From Lysobacteraceae bacterium (GTDB taxonomy: Bacteria > Pseudomonadota > Gammaproteobacteria > Xanthomonadales > Xanthomonadaceae), in assembly GCA_004173415.1 (NCBI GenBank), contig SEHC01000097.1, positions 1-11,135 of the forward strand: DNA of 11,135 nt, read 5' to 3'. Shown in pieces: positions 1-6,578 of this stretch. The position numbers and the translations under genes are program-made. The notes below the pieces were generated by a model. It did no database searches. It saw nothing but the letters and a program-made list of their open reading frames with translations, and was not told where the DNA came from. Positions within the stretch are counted from its first letter, which is position 1. Each line of letters starts with the position of its first letter.

Positions 1-1094
1 GCGACGGCCAGCTCTCGGCCGCCACCCGTTTCTCCCTGTCGGTGTCCGCGTTCAACCGGGTCGCCCAGTACGACGCGGCGATCAGCAACTACCTGTCGGC
101 GGTCACCGATGCCTCCACCGCGGTGCCGGCGCGCGGCGAGTTCCCCGCGCAGATGAATTCGACCTTCGTCAAGGTCATGGACCTGCGCTACGGCGAGAAC
201 CCGCACCAGTCCGGCGCCTTCTACCGCGACCTGTGGCCGGTGCCGGGCACCCTGGCCACGTTCACCCAGCTGCAGGGCAAGGAACTCAGCTACAACAACC
301 TGGCCGATGCCGACGCGGCATGGGAATGCGTGCGCCAGTTCGACGCCCCCGCCTGCGTGATCGTCAAGCACGCCAACCCCTGCGGCGTGGCCCTGGGCGT
401 GGCCTGCGGCGACGCCTACGAGCTGGCCTACGCCACCGACCCGACCTCGGCCTTCGGCGGCATCATCGCCTTCAACCGCACCCTCGATGCCGCCACCGCC
501 CGGGTGATCCTCGACCGCCAGTTCGTCGAAGTGCTGATCGCTCCCGACTACGAGCCCGGCGCGCTGGAATACGCGCGCAAGAAGGCCAACGTGCGCGTGC
601 TGCAGATCCCGCACGGCGCCGGCCAGAACAACTACGACAGCAAGCGGGTCGGCTCCGGCCTGCTGCTGCAGGGCGCCGACCTGCGCGTGGTCGCGGAGGA
701 CGAACTGAAGGTGGTCAGCCAGCGCCAGCCGGACGGCAAGGAACTGGCCGACCTGCTGTTCGCCTGGCGCATCGCCAAGTTCGTCAAGTCCAATGCGATC
801 GTCTACGCGCGCGACCTGCGCAGCATCGGCATCGGCGCTGGACAGATGAGCCGCGTGGTCAGCGCGAAGATCGCCGGGATCAAGGCCGCCGAAGCCTCGC
901 TGGTGGTGCCCGGTTCGGTGATGGCCTCCGATGCGTTCTTCCCGTTCCGCGACGGCATCGACGCCGCCGCCGCGGCCGGGATCAAGGCGGTGATCCAGCC
1001 CGGCGGCTCGATGCGCGATGGCGAAGTCATCGCCGCGGCCGACGAGCATGGCCTGGCCATGGTCTTCACCGGCGTGCGGCATTTCAGGCACTGA
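1..1094 (+). CDS. purH: Bifunctional AICAR formyltransferase / IMP cyclohydrolase, C-terminal part
   Basis: This is the 3' part of purH; the start lies before the window and codons begin at base 3. PurH carries out the last two steps of IMP synthesis in the cytosol: the C-terminal domain transfers a formyl group from 10-formyl-THF to AICAR, and the N-terminal domain (mostly missing here) closes the ring. The visible part begins at the end of the cyclohydrolase domain ([26 protein letters not shown] stretch) and covers the transformylase domain. The catalytic Lys-His pair lies in the KHANPCG motif at about bases 366-386. Other family blocks are [10 protein letters not shown], the DPTSAFGG stretch, KSNAI and the C-terminal QPGGSMRD and TGVRHFRH. 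The TGA stop is at 1092-1094. The frame is unbroken and matches the family to its normal C-terminus. purD follows 115 bases downstream on the same strand, the usual purHD order. The identification is certain. Confidence 0.97.
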   Translation, partial: DGQLSAATRFSLSVSAFNRVAQYDAAISNYLSAVTDASTAVPARGEFPAQMNSTFVKVMDLRYGENPHQSGAFYRDLWPVPGTLATFTQLQGKELSYNNLADADAAWECVRQFDAPACVIVKHANPCGVALGVACGDAYELAYATDPTSAFGGIIAFNRTLDAATARVILDRQFVEVLIAPDYEPGALEYARKKANVRVLQIPHGAGQNNYDSKRVGSGLLLQGADLRVVAEDELKVVSQRQPDGKELADLLFAWRIAKFVKSNAIVYARDLRSIGIGAGQMSRVVSAKIAGIKAAEASLVVPGSVMASDAFFPFRDGIDAAAAAGIKAVIQPGGSMRDGEVIAAADEHGLAMVFTGVRHFRH

Positions 1095-1119
1095 GTCGCG
1101 CGGCCAAGCCAGGCGGATC

Positions 1120-1196
1120 CAGCGCGCGCGCTGCCTGCCGGCCACGGGTCTCGTATAAAGTCACCGGGTCTCCCGCCTGTCGCGGGGCAGGCGAGA
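1120..1196 (+). promoter_or_regulatory. purH-purD spacer: palindrome, -10-like box and leader hairpin
   Basis: The 115-base gap holds three visible signals. A perfect 14-base palindrome, CAGCGCGCGCGCTG, is at 1120-1133; no T-tract follows it, so it is not a classic terminator. TATAAA at 1154-1159 would serve as a -10 box, but the best -35 at 17-base spacing (CTGCCT, 1131-1136) matches the consensus at only three of six positions. CGCCTG (1174-1179) pairs with CAGGCG (1188-1193) across an 8-base loop, just ahead of the purine-rich ribosome-binding stretch before the purD ATG. I see no PurR-type box (ACGCAAACGTTTGCGT-like). Co-transcription with purH plus a weak internal promoter is my inference. 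Confidence 0.3.
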
Positions 1197-1209
1197 AGGC
1201 AGGATCTGC

Positions 1210-2496
1210 ATGAAAATTCTGGTCATCGGCTCTGGCGGCCGCGAACACGCCCTGGCCTGGAAGCTGGCCCAGTCCCCGCGGGTCACCGAGGTCATCGTCG
1301 CCCCTGGCAACGCCGGCACCGCCACCGAGCCCAAGTGCCGCAATGCCAACGTGGCCGTCGGCAACCTCGACGGCCTGCTGAGCCTGGCGCGCAACGCAAA
1401 AGTCGACCTGACCGTGGTCGGGCCGGAAATTCCGCTGGTGGCCGGGGTGGTCGACCGCTTCCGCGACGCCGGCCTGCCGGTGTTCGGGCCGACCGCCGCG
1501 GCCGCGCAACTGGAAGGCAGCAAGGCCTACGCCAAGGATTTCCTCGCCCGCCACGGCATTCCCACCGCGTTCTACTCGGTGTTCACCGAAGTCGGCCCCG
1601 CGCTGGCGTACATCCGCGAGAAGGGCGCGCCGATCGTGGTCAAGGCCGATGGCCTGGCCGCCGGCAAGGGCGTGATCGTGGCCATGAGCCTGGCCGAAGC
1701 CGAGGCCGCGGTCACCGACATGCTGGCCGGCAATGCCTTCGGTGAGGCCGGTGCGCGGGTCGTGGTCGAGGAGTTCCTGGCGGGCGAGGAAGCGAGTTTC
1801 ATCAGCATGGTCGACGGCCACACCGCGTTGCCGATGGCCACCTCGCAGGACCATAAGCGGGTCGGCGATGGCGACACCGGGCCCAACACCGGCGGCATGG
1901 GCGCCTATTCGCCCGCCCCGGTGGTCACCGCCGAGGTCCATGCGCGGGTGATGCGCGAAGTGGTCGAACCGACCGTGCAGGGGATGATCGCCGACGGCAT
2001 TCCGTTCACCGGCTTCCTCTATGCCGGGCTGATGATCGATGCGGCCGGCGCGCCGAAGGTGATCGAATTCAACGTGCGCTTCGGCGATCCCGAGACCCAG
2101 CCGGTGATGATGCGCCTGCGCTCGGACATGCTGGACCTGGTCGAGGCCGCATTGCAGGGACGCCTGCATGAAGTGCGCGCCGAATGGGATCCGCGGCCGG
2201 CGCTGGGCGTGGTCATGGCCGCGCACAACTACCCGGAAGCGCCGCGCCTGGGCGACATCATCAACAGCTGGGACGTGCCCGATGTCGATGACACCAAGGT
2301 CTTCCACGCCGGCACCCGGGTCGAAGGCGACCACGTGGTGACCTCGGGCGGCCGCGTGCTGTGCGTGTGCGCGCTGGGCGAAGACATCGCCGATGCGCAG
2401 CGCAAGGCCTACGGGGAAGTCTCGGGCATCTCCTGGCCCGGCGAGTTCCATCGCCACGACATCGGCTGGCGGGCGATAGCGCGCGAACCCGCCTGA
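1210..2496 (+). CDS. purD: Phosphoribosylamine--glycine ligase (GAR synthetase)
   Basis: PurD joins 5-phosphoribosylamine and glycine using ATP, the second step of de novo purine synthesis, in the cytosol. The protein has 428 residues, the normal monofunctional bacterial length. Visible blocks: N-terminal GSGGREHAL (residues 7-15), PGNAGT (32-37), VGPEIPL (70-76), the ATP-grasp stretch [13 protein letters not shown] (142-154), [10 protein letters not shown] (185-194), the SQDHKR and [12 protein letters not shown] signatures (213-235) and the metal-binding end of the ATP-grasp fold [13 protein letters not shown] (286-298). The ATG at 1210 is preferred because the protein then begins [10 protein letters not shown] as family members do, with an AAGGCAGGA-type ribosome-binding stretch at about 1197-1205. 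No fusion to PurM or PurN is present. The long antisense frame over this gene is a GC shadow. Confidence 0.97.
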   Translation: MKILVIGSGGREHALAWKLAQSPRVTEVIVAPGNAGTATEPKCRNANVAVGNLDGLLSLARNAKVDLTVVGPEIPLVAGVVDRFRDAGLPVFGPTAAAAQLEGSKAYAKDFLARHGIPTAFYSVFTEVGPALAYIREKGAPIVVKADGLAAGKGVIVAMSLAEAEAAVTDMLAGNAFGEAGARVVVEEFLAGEEASFISMVDGHTALPMATSQDHKRVGDGDTGPNTGGMGAYSPAPVVTAEVHARVMREVVEPTVQGMIADGIPFTGFLYAGLMIDAAGAPKVIEFNVRFGDPETQPVMMRLRSDMLDLVEAALQGRLHEVRAEWDPRPALGVVMAAHNYPEAPRLGDIINSWDVPDVDDTKVFHAGTRVEGDHVVTSGGRVLCVCALGEDIADAQRKAYGEVSGISWPGEFHRHDIGWRAIAREPA

Positions 2497-2545
2497 TATC
2501 CGCGGGTCCCGGCCCGCCGGGGTGCTTCTAGCCAAGACCACGGGC

Positions 2546-2580
2546 ATCCGGCCCTGCCCGGATCCGCAAAGACCCAAGGA
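2546..2580 (+). promoter_or_regulatory. Small hairpin and ribosome-binding site before the MFS/acyltransferase gene
   Basis: ATCCGG at 2546-2551 and CCGGAT at 2558-2563 form a perfect 6-bp stem with a 6-base loop. A good ribosome-binding site AAGGA follows at 2576-2580, six bases before the ATG at 2587. There is no T-run after the hairpin, so it is not a plain terminator. A second small stem lies at 2502-2517 just past the purD stop. The AAGGA site is what fixes the downstream start. Confidence 0.35.
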
Positions 2581-2586
2581 CCGCGC

Positions 2587-4425
2587 ATGTCGAGCCACAG
2601 TCAGTTCGCCCTACTGAAACAGCGGCGCTTCCTGCCGTTCTTCGCCACCCAGGCCTTCGGCGCCTTCAACGACAACGTGTACCGGCAGGCGATCATCGGC
2701 CTGCTGTTCTACCTGGGGGTCAGCGCCGACGAGCCAACCTGGCGCCGGCGCTGTTCATCCTGCCGTACTTCCTGTTCTCGGCCACCGCCGGGCAGATCGC
2801 CGAGAAGCTGGAGAAGTCCAGGCTGATCCGCATCACCACGACCATGGAGATCGCGATCATGTCGCTGGCCGCGGTCGGCTTCGTGACCCAGAACATGGTC
2901 GTGCTGCTGGTCGCCCTGTTCTGCACCGGGCTGCAGTCGACCCTGTTCGGGCCGGTCAAGTATTCGATCCTGCCCGCGGTGCTCAAGCCGGAGGAGCTGA
3001 CCGGCGGCAACGGCCTGGTGGAAATGGGTACCTCGATCTCGATCCTGATCGGCATGATCTTCGGCGGGCTCATCTTCAAGCTGGCCGGCGACCAGGGGCC
3101 GGTGGTCGCGGCCACGACCATCGTGCTGCTGGCGGTGTGCGGCAACCTGGTCAGCCGCGCGATCCCGCGCGCCGAGCCCGGCGCGCCGGACCTGAAGATC
3201 AACTGGAACCCGATCCCTGGCGGTGCGCAACTCGATCCTGGGCGTGTCCTGGTTCTGGTTCGTCGGCACCGTGCTGACTTCGCAGCTGCCGACCTATGCG
3301 GTGGTCAACCTGGGCGGCTCCGAGACGCTGTACATCTTCGCCCTGGCGCTGTTCTCCATCGGCACCGGGGTCGGCTCGCTGCTGTGCGAAAAACTGTCCG
3401 CGCGCACGGTGGAGATCGGGCTGGTGCCGCTGGGCGCGTTCGGGATCAGCGCCTTCCTGCTGGACCTGTACTTCGCGCGCAGTGGCGCGGCCGCCGCCGG
3501 CGGCCTGGGGTTGATGCAGTTCGTGCAGGCGCCGGGCAGCGCGCGGATCATGCTCGACCTGGTCGGGATCGGCCTGTTCACCGGTTTCTTCGTGGTCCCG
3601 CTGTTCGCTCTGATCCAGAGCCGCACGCCGCGCGAGGAGATGTCGCGGGTAATCGCCGGCATGAACATCCAGAACGCCGCGTTCATCGTCTCGGCGGCGG
3701 TGGCCTGCATCGTGCTGCAGCAGTTCTTCGGCTGGACCATTCCGCAGGTGTTCCTGGCCCTGGCCGTGGCCAACGCGGTGGTGGCGATCTACATCTTCAC
3801 CCTGGTGCCCGAGTTCCTGATGCGCTTCCTCAGCTGGGTGCTGGTGCGGGCGATGTACCGGCTGCGCCTGCACGGGATCGAGGCCAACGTGCCCGATGAG
3901 GGCGCCGCGCTGCTGGTCTGCAACCACGTCAGCTACATGGATGCGCTGATCCTGTCGGCCAGCGTGCCGCGACCGGTGCGCTTCGTCATGTACTACAGGA
4001 TCTTCGAGATCCCGGTGATGAGCTGGATCTTCCGCACCGCCAAGGCGATCCCGATCGCCGGCGCGCGCGAGAACCCGGAACTGATGCAGCGCGCATTCGA
4101 CGAGATCGAGGCGGCCCTGGCCGACGGGCAGATCGTAGGCATCTTCCCCGAAGGCGCGCTGACCCGCGACGGCGAGATCGCCGCGTTCAAGTCCGGGGTC
4201 GAGAAGATCCTCGGGAAGCGGCCGGTGCCGGTGGTGCCGATGGCGCTGAAGGGCATGTGGAGCAGCATGTGGAGCCACCGCGACGGGCGCATGCACCGGA
4301 TGCGCGTGCCCAGGCGCTTCCGCGCGCATATCGAGGTAGTGGCGGGGGAAGTGCTGGATGGAGGCTCGGCGACTGCGGGGCAGTTGGAAGCGAGGGTGCG
4401 GGAACTGCGCGGTGGCGATGCCTGA
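2587..4425 (+). pseudogene. MFS transporter fused to PlsC-type acyltransferase, frame broken twice
   Basis: Read across three pieces, this is one protein of about 610 residues: a major-facilitator (LplT-like) N-terminal part and a lysophospholipid acyltransferase C-terminal domain. Such fusions are thought to flip lysophospholipids inward and re-acylate them at the inner membrane. Piece 1 (ATG 2587, AAGGA site upstream) reads to about 2735 and carries QRRFLPFF and GAFNDNVYRQ. Piece 2, one frame back, runs from about 2736 to 3221 and begins NLAPALFILPYF. Piece 3 returns to the first frame at about 3223 (VRNSILGVSWFWF) and runs to TGA 4423-4425. In relatives I recall, several residues lie between the acidic loop and NLAPALF, and about a dozen more between INWNP and SILGVSWFWF. 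So each break looks like a small deletion (length 1 and 2 modulo 3) rather than a single-base slip. Protein-level conservation on both sides suggests a recent lesion or a consensus error. The acyltransferase motifs are intact. Confidence 0.8.
3223..4425 (+). CDS. Intact 3' part: last MFS helices plus glycerophospholipid acyltransferase domain
   Basis: This 400-codon stretch is the uninterrupted 3' piece of the broken gene at 2587-4425. The first 200 or so residues are transmembrane helices of the second MFS half, with GVSWFWFVG, FSIGTGVGSLLCEKL and EIGLVPLGAFG. From about base 3830 it becomes a PlsC/LPLAT domain. The HX4D catalytic motif is NHVSYMD, with His codon 3925-3927 and Asp codon 3940-3942. 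The FPEG substrate-binding motif is at 4144-4155 and VVPMAL at 4231-4248. The first usable start is GTG 3223, but no ribosome-binding sequence precedes it and it lies inside a conserved helix region, so independent translation is doubtful. If it were translated, it would make a half-transporter with a complete acyltransferase. It could also be reached from an unknown internal start nearer the acyltransferase domain. Confidence 0.55.
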   Translation: MRNSILGVSWFWFVGTVLTSQLPTYAVVNLGGSETLYIFALALFSIGTGVGSLLCEKLSARTVEIGLVPLGAFGISAFLLDLYFARSGAAAAGGLGLMQFVQAPGSARIMLDLVGIGLFTGFFVVPLFALIQSRTPREEMSRVIAGMNIQNAAFIVSAAVACIVLQQFFGWTIPQVFLALAVANAVVAIYIFTLVPEFLMRFLSWVLVRAMYRLRLHGIEANVPDEGAALLVCNHVSYMDALILSASVPRPVRFVMYYRIFEIPVMSWIFRTAKAIPIAGARENPELMQRAFDEIEAALADGQIVGIFPEGALTRDGEIAAFKSGVEKILGKRPVPVVPMALKGMWSSMWSHRDGRMHRMRVPRRFRAHIEVVAGEVLDGGSATAGQLEARVRELRGGDA

Positions 4426-4456
4426 AACCACAGTCGCCATCGCATGCTGGGCGGAC

Positions 4457-4468
4457 CACCCCGGGGTG
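4457..4468. repeat. 12-base perfect palindrome CACCCCGGGGTG
   Basis: CACCCCGGGGTG at 4457-4468 equals its own reverse complement. It sits in the 119-base gap between the acyltransferase stop and the CD225 gene. It could be a weak stem or a protein-binding site. There is no T-run after it, so I do not call a terminator. Its role is unknown. Confidence 0.3.
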
Positions 4469-4544
4469 ACATAGACTGTCCTCGTACCCAGACGCCGCAC
4501 CCATCCCAGCAGACCGCACCGCCAACACCTGACGGAGAATCCAG

Positions 4545-4868
4545 ATGAGCTACACGCCCCCTCCTGTTGCCAGCGCCCCCGGCAGCGTCCCCAACCATCT
4601 TGCCTGGTCGATCATTTCCACCGTGGTGGCGACCTGCCTGTGCTGCCCGCTGGGCCTGCTGGGCATCGTCGCCATCGTGTTCTCGGCCAAGGTCAACACC
4701 CTGCTCAACCAGGGCGACATCGAAGGCGCGCGTCGTGCGTCGGCCACCGCCAAGACCTGGTGCTGGGTCGCCACCGCCCTGGCGATCATCGGCCTGCTCA
4801 TCAACATCGCGATCTTCGCCACCGGCGGCATGGAAACCTACATGCAGATGATGCAGCAATACCAGTAA
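4545..4868 (+). CDS. CD225/dispanin family small membrane protein
   Basis: This is a 107-residue protein with a short Pro-rich N-terminus (residues 1-16) and two hydrophobic segments (about 20-47 and 72-93) joined by a polar loop. The stretch NHLAWSIISTVVATCLCCPLG (17-37), then IVFSAKVN (44-51), GDIEGARRASATAK (57-70) and W(C)W is the dispanin/CD225 signature. The family also includes animal IFITM proteins. The Cys cluster at residues 31, 33 and 34 lies where IFITM proteins carry membrane-proximal cysteines. Bacterial members have no settled function. The ATG at 4545 has a CGGAG site at 4533-4537, seven bases upstream. A DUF2752 gene follows six bases after the stop, so the two are almost certainly co-transcribed. 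The family call is firm; no role can be read from the sequence. Confidence 0.9.
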   Translation: MSYTPPPVASAPGSVPNHLAWSIISTVVATCLCCPLGLLGIVAIVFSAKVNTLLNQGDIEGARRASATAKTWCWVATALAIIGLLINIAIFATGGMETYMQMMQQYQ

Positions 4869-4874
4869 GCGCCG

Positions 4875-5291
4875 ATGGCCGTTTCGCTTCGACCCTTGCA
4901 CCTGGCGGCACTGGCGGGGATCGCGATTGCGGTCCCCGCCGGCGTTTGGCTGTTATGGAACTTCGACCCGAACGCCGTCGACAACCCGTTCCCACCCTGC
5001 ATGTTCCATGCGCTGACCGGCCTGTTCTGCATCGGTTGCGGCCTGACCCGCGCCCTGCATGCGCTGGTCCATGGCGACCTGGCCGGTGCGCTGTCGATGA
5101 ATCCGCTGGGCGTGCTGGTGCTGCCGGTGATCCCGATGATCATCGCCCACTCGCGCGGCTGGAGGCCGCGCTGGCTGGAGCCGGCGATGATGGTGCTGGC
5201 GCAGCCGAAATTCTGGCTGGTGTTGTTGCCGGTTTACTGGATCGCCCGGAACCTGCCCTGGTTTCCCTTCACCCTGCTCGCGCCGGGCTGA
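4875..5291 (+). CDS. DUF2752 family membrane protein
   Basis: This is a 138-residue protein with about three hydrophobic segments (roughly residues 8-28, 75-92 and 111-124). Family marks: the N-terminal WNFDP (28-32), the PPCMFHALTGLFCIGCGLTRA block (40-60) with Cys42, Cys52 and Cys55, HGD (66-68) and NP (76-77). The CxxC pair in CIGC could bind metal or form a disulfide; that is inference. The start ATG lies six bases after the CD225 stop with no good ribosome-binding sequence, which suggests translational coupling. The last 17 codons and the stop lie in DNA that was duplicated downstream in degenerate form (5366-5468). Function unknown. CD225 and DUF2752 genes are, as I recall, often neighbours in bacteria, which suggests they act together. 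Confidence 0.88.
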   Translation: MAVSLRPLHLAALAGIAIAVPAGVWLLWNFDPNAVDNPFPPCMFHALTGLFCIGCGLTRALHALVHGDLAGALSMNPLGVLVLPVIPMIIAHSRGWRPRWLEPAMMVLAQPKFWLVLLPVYWIARNLPWFPFTLLAPG

Positions 5292-5468
5292 AGTCCGATA
5301 GCGGAAACTAGTTGGCGCGCTGCGGCGCGACTGTCTTTCCCGGCGCCTTGATTGCCTAGCGGCGCGGATTGCCCGCAACCTGTCCTGTTTCCGTTCACCC
5401 TGCTCGCGCCGGGCTGGAAGCCTGCCGGCGGGACATCGACGACGCGACTGTCTTTACCGGCGTCTTGA
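5239..5468. repeat. Degenerate tandem duplication of the DUF2752 3' end and flank
   Basis: Copy 1 covers 5239-5351: the last 17 codons and stop of DUF2752, then 60 bases of flank. Copy 2 covers 5366-5468. The 52 bases at 5239-5290 align with 5366-5416 with four mismatches and one gap, including an identical 23-base run (5268-5290 and 5394-5416). The flank then diverges, but 5326-5351 and 5443-5468 match at 24 of 26 positions. The offset falls from 127 to 117, so copy 2 or its flank has lost about ten bases. Copy 2 has lost the stop codon and has no start, so it is not a gene. The better preservation at both ends than in the middle is odd for simple decay. Confidence 0.8.
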
Positions 5469-5496
5469 GGTTCCCCTTCAGCCCGCGGCTGCGCGG

Positions 5497-5519
5497 GTAG
5501 CAGCTGCGTAAGCTGCGAC
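5497..5519 (+). repeat. REP/SMAG-like palindromic element, forward
   Basis: The element starts with GTAG and continues as a short hairpin: GCAGCT (5500-5505), loop GCGTA (5506-5510), AGCTGC (5511-5516), then GAC. A GTAG head followed by an imperfect palindrome is the layout of the GTAG-type repeats (SMAG) known from Stenotrophomonas and related REP sequences of Xanthomonadaceae. Together with the inverted partner at 5568-5590 it forms a REP doublet. Assignment by layout only; genome-wide copies would confirm it. Confidence 0.6.
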
Positions 5520-5567
5520 TGCAAAGCCTGGCCCCGCTGGAAATCTCCCGCAAGCTCGTTTACGCGC

Positions 5568-5590
5568 GTCGCAGCTCACGCAGCTCCTGC
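5568..5590 (-). repeat. REP/SMAG-like palindromic element, inverted partner
   Basis: Read on the minus strand this begins GCAGGAGCTGCGTGAGCT and ends GCGAC. It matches the forward element at 5497-5519 in 20 of 23 positions. The two copies can pair over about 20 bases across a 48-base spacer, so the transcript may form a large stem-loop. The element lies 11 bases beyond the ampE stop codon, the usual 3' position of REP doublets. Confidence 0.6.
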
Positions 5591-5601
5591 ACGATGCTGG
5601 C

Positions 5602-6495
5602 TCAGCTCACCCAGCCTGCGATGACGAACAGGGCCAGCACCGCCATCCACAGCACCAGGATGCGCCACACCAGGCTCATCGCATCGCGCAGCTCGGGCAA
5701 TTCGCGCATGGCCTGGACCATGCCCTCCTCGGCGTACTCCTCGGCTTCCTCGGCCAGTTCGCTGCGCACGCTGGCCCGCGCCACCGCGCCCAGGAAGCCG
5801 CTGTCCAGTTGCCAACGGTTGCCGTGGGCCTCGCGCCAGGCGCCGAAAACCGCGTCGAAATTGCCGACCAGGGCCATCGAAAGAACCATCAGCTGCGCCA
5901 CCGGCCAGTCGAGGATTGCGTACAGGCCACGCGCGCCGGACACGGTGGCCGCAGGCAAGGTGCGCGCGAACGCGCCTTCGGCCGAGAAGGCGGTCAACCG
6001 GTACAGCATGGCGCCTACCGGGCCCAGCAGCAGGAACCAGAACAGGACCCCGAACCAGCGATGCAGGGCATTGCGGAACACCGCTTCGACCAGTGCCGGA
6101 CCGTCGGCGGCGACCGCTTCGCCTTCCTCCCAGAGGCGCGCCATGGCCTGGCGTCGCGAAGGCGCATCGTAGGCGTCGATGATCGCTTCGACATCCACGT
6201 CCAGGTCGCGCGGACCCCAGGCATAGACCAGCACCGCGATCGCGTACACCAGCCCCAGCAGGCCCAGCAACGGCGCATGCAGCAACCATTGCAGCAAGCC
6301 CACCAGCAGCAACGGCGGGGCCAGCGCCAGCACGATGCCGTAGCGGCCGCGCCAGAAACCGGTTTCGCCCGATTGCGCCTGCAGCCACTGCAGCCACTGC
6401 CCGAACCATGCGTAGCGACGCGCGGAAGTCACCAGGGCCGGGGCCACATGGCCCAGCACCAACGCGATGACTACGGCAACCAGGGTGATCGACAT
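5602..6495 (-). CDS. ampE: AmpE-like inner-membrane protein
   Basis: This 297-residue protein is close to the family's usual length of about 280-300. It has hydrophobic segments at about residues 1-15, 52-69, 74-92, 147-164 and 277-296. The family blocks are clear: WGPRDLDVDVEAI (93-105), the long conserved EAVFRNALHRWFGVLFWF stretch (137-154) followed by LLGPVGAMLYRL, and an acidic segment ELAEEAEEYAEEG (246-258). In enterobacteria AmpE is encoded with AmpD and has been linked to sensing in beta-lactamase induction; its biochemical activity is not settled. Here it is the last gene of a six-gene minus-strand run, 83 bases after nudC, with no ampD beside it. ATG at 6493-6495, with a GGAGGA site about ten bases upstream. 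A REP-like doublet follows the stop. The family call is solid; the role is inferred from the name-giving member. Confidence 0.88.
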   Translation of the reverse strand: MSITLVAVVIALVLGHVAPALVTSARRYAWFGQWLQWLQAQSGETGFWRGRYGIVLALAPPLLLVGLLQWLLHAPLLGLLGLVYAIAVLVYAWGPRDLDVDVEAIIDAYDAPSRRQAMARLWEEGEAVAADGPALVEAVFRNALHRWFGVLFWFLLLGPVGAMLYRLTAFSAEGAFARTLPAATVSGARGLYAILDWPVAQLMVLSMALVGNFDAVFGAWREAHGNRWQLDSGFLGAVARASVRSELAEEAEEYAEEGMVQAMRELPELRDAMSLVWRILVLWMAVLALFVIAGWVS

Positions 6496-6578
6496 GGGCG
6501 GGCGTTCCTCCGGCGTCGATTCTAGCTTGGCTTGCCGTTAATGGCCGGTCGCCGGCAAACGAGGCGGACTTCGTGCGC

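Larger units (their letters stand above)
5292..5601. other. 310-base gene-free convergent junction
   Basis: This stretch separates two convergent units, DUF2752 on the plus strand and ampE on the minus strand. It contains no credible gene. It holds the flank and second copy of the tandem duplication (to about 5468), a GC-rich stem CCCGCG/CGCGGG at 5482-5497 with loop GCTG, and two REP-like palindromes in inverted orientation (5497-5519 and 5568-5590). No T-run-type terminator was found for either direction. The stem and palindromes are the best candidates for 3' end stabilisation or termination of both transcripts. Confidence 0.6.

Noticed and set aside
1084..2598. Open minus-strand frame of about 500 codons opposite purD
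   Set aside because: It mirrors purD codons (His/Asp/Gly/Arg-rich composition with no recognisable domain) and is a GC-driven shadow.
2728..3225. Programmed ribosomal frameshifting in the MFS-acyltransferase gene
   Set aside because: No slippery heptamer or following stem is seen at either joint, and residues appear to be missing there, so deletion or consensus error fits better.
3199..4500. Open minus-strand frame of about 430 codons opposite the acyltransferase
   Set aside because: Low-complexity His/Arg/Gln composition and no motif; the plus strand carries clear HX4D and FPEG motifs in this stretch.
5482..5497. GC-rich stem CCCGCG/CGCGGG as a rho-independent terminator
   Set aside because: No T-run follows on either strand; recorded only as a possible 3' structure.
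5809..6525. Plus-strand frame of about 240 codons opposite ampE
   Set aside because: Gln/Arg/His-rich shadow with no domain; the minus strand carries the AmpE signature blocks.
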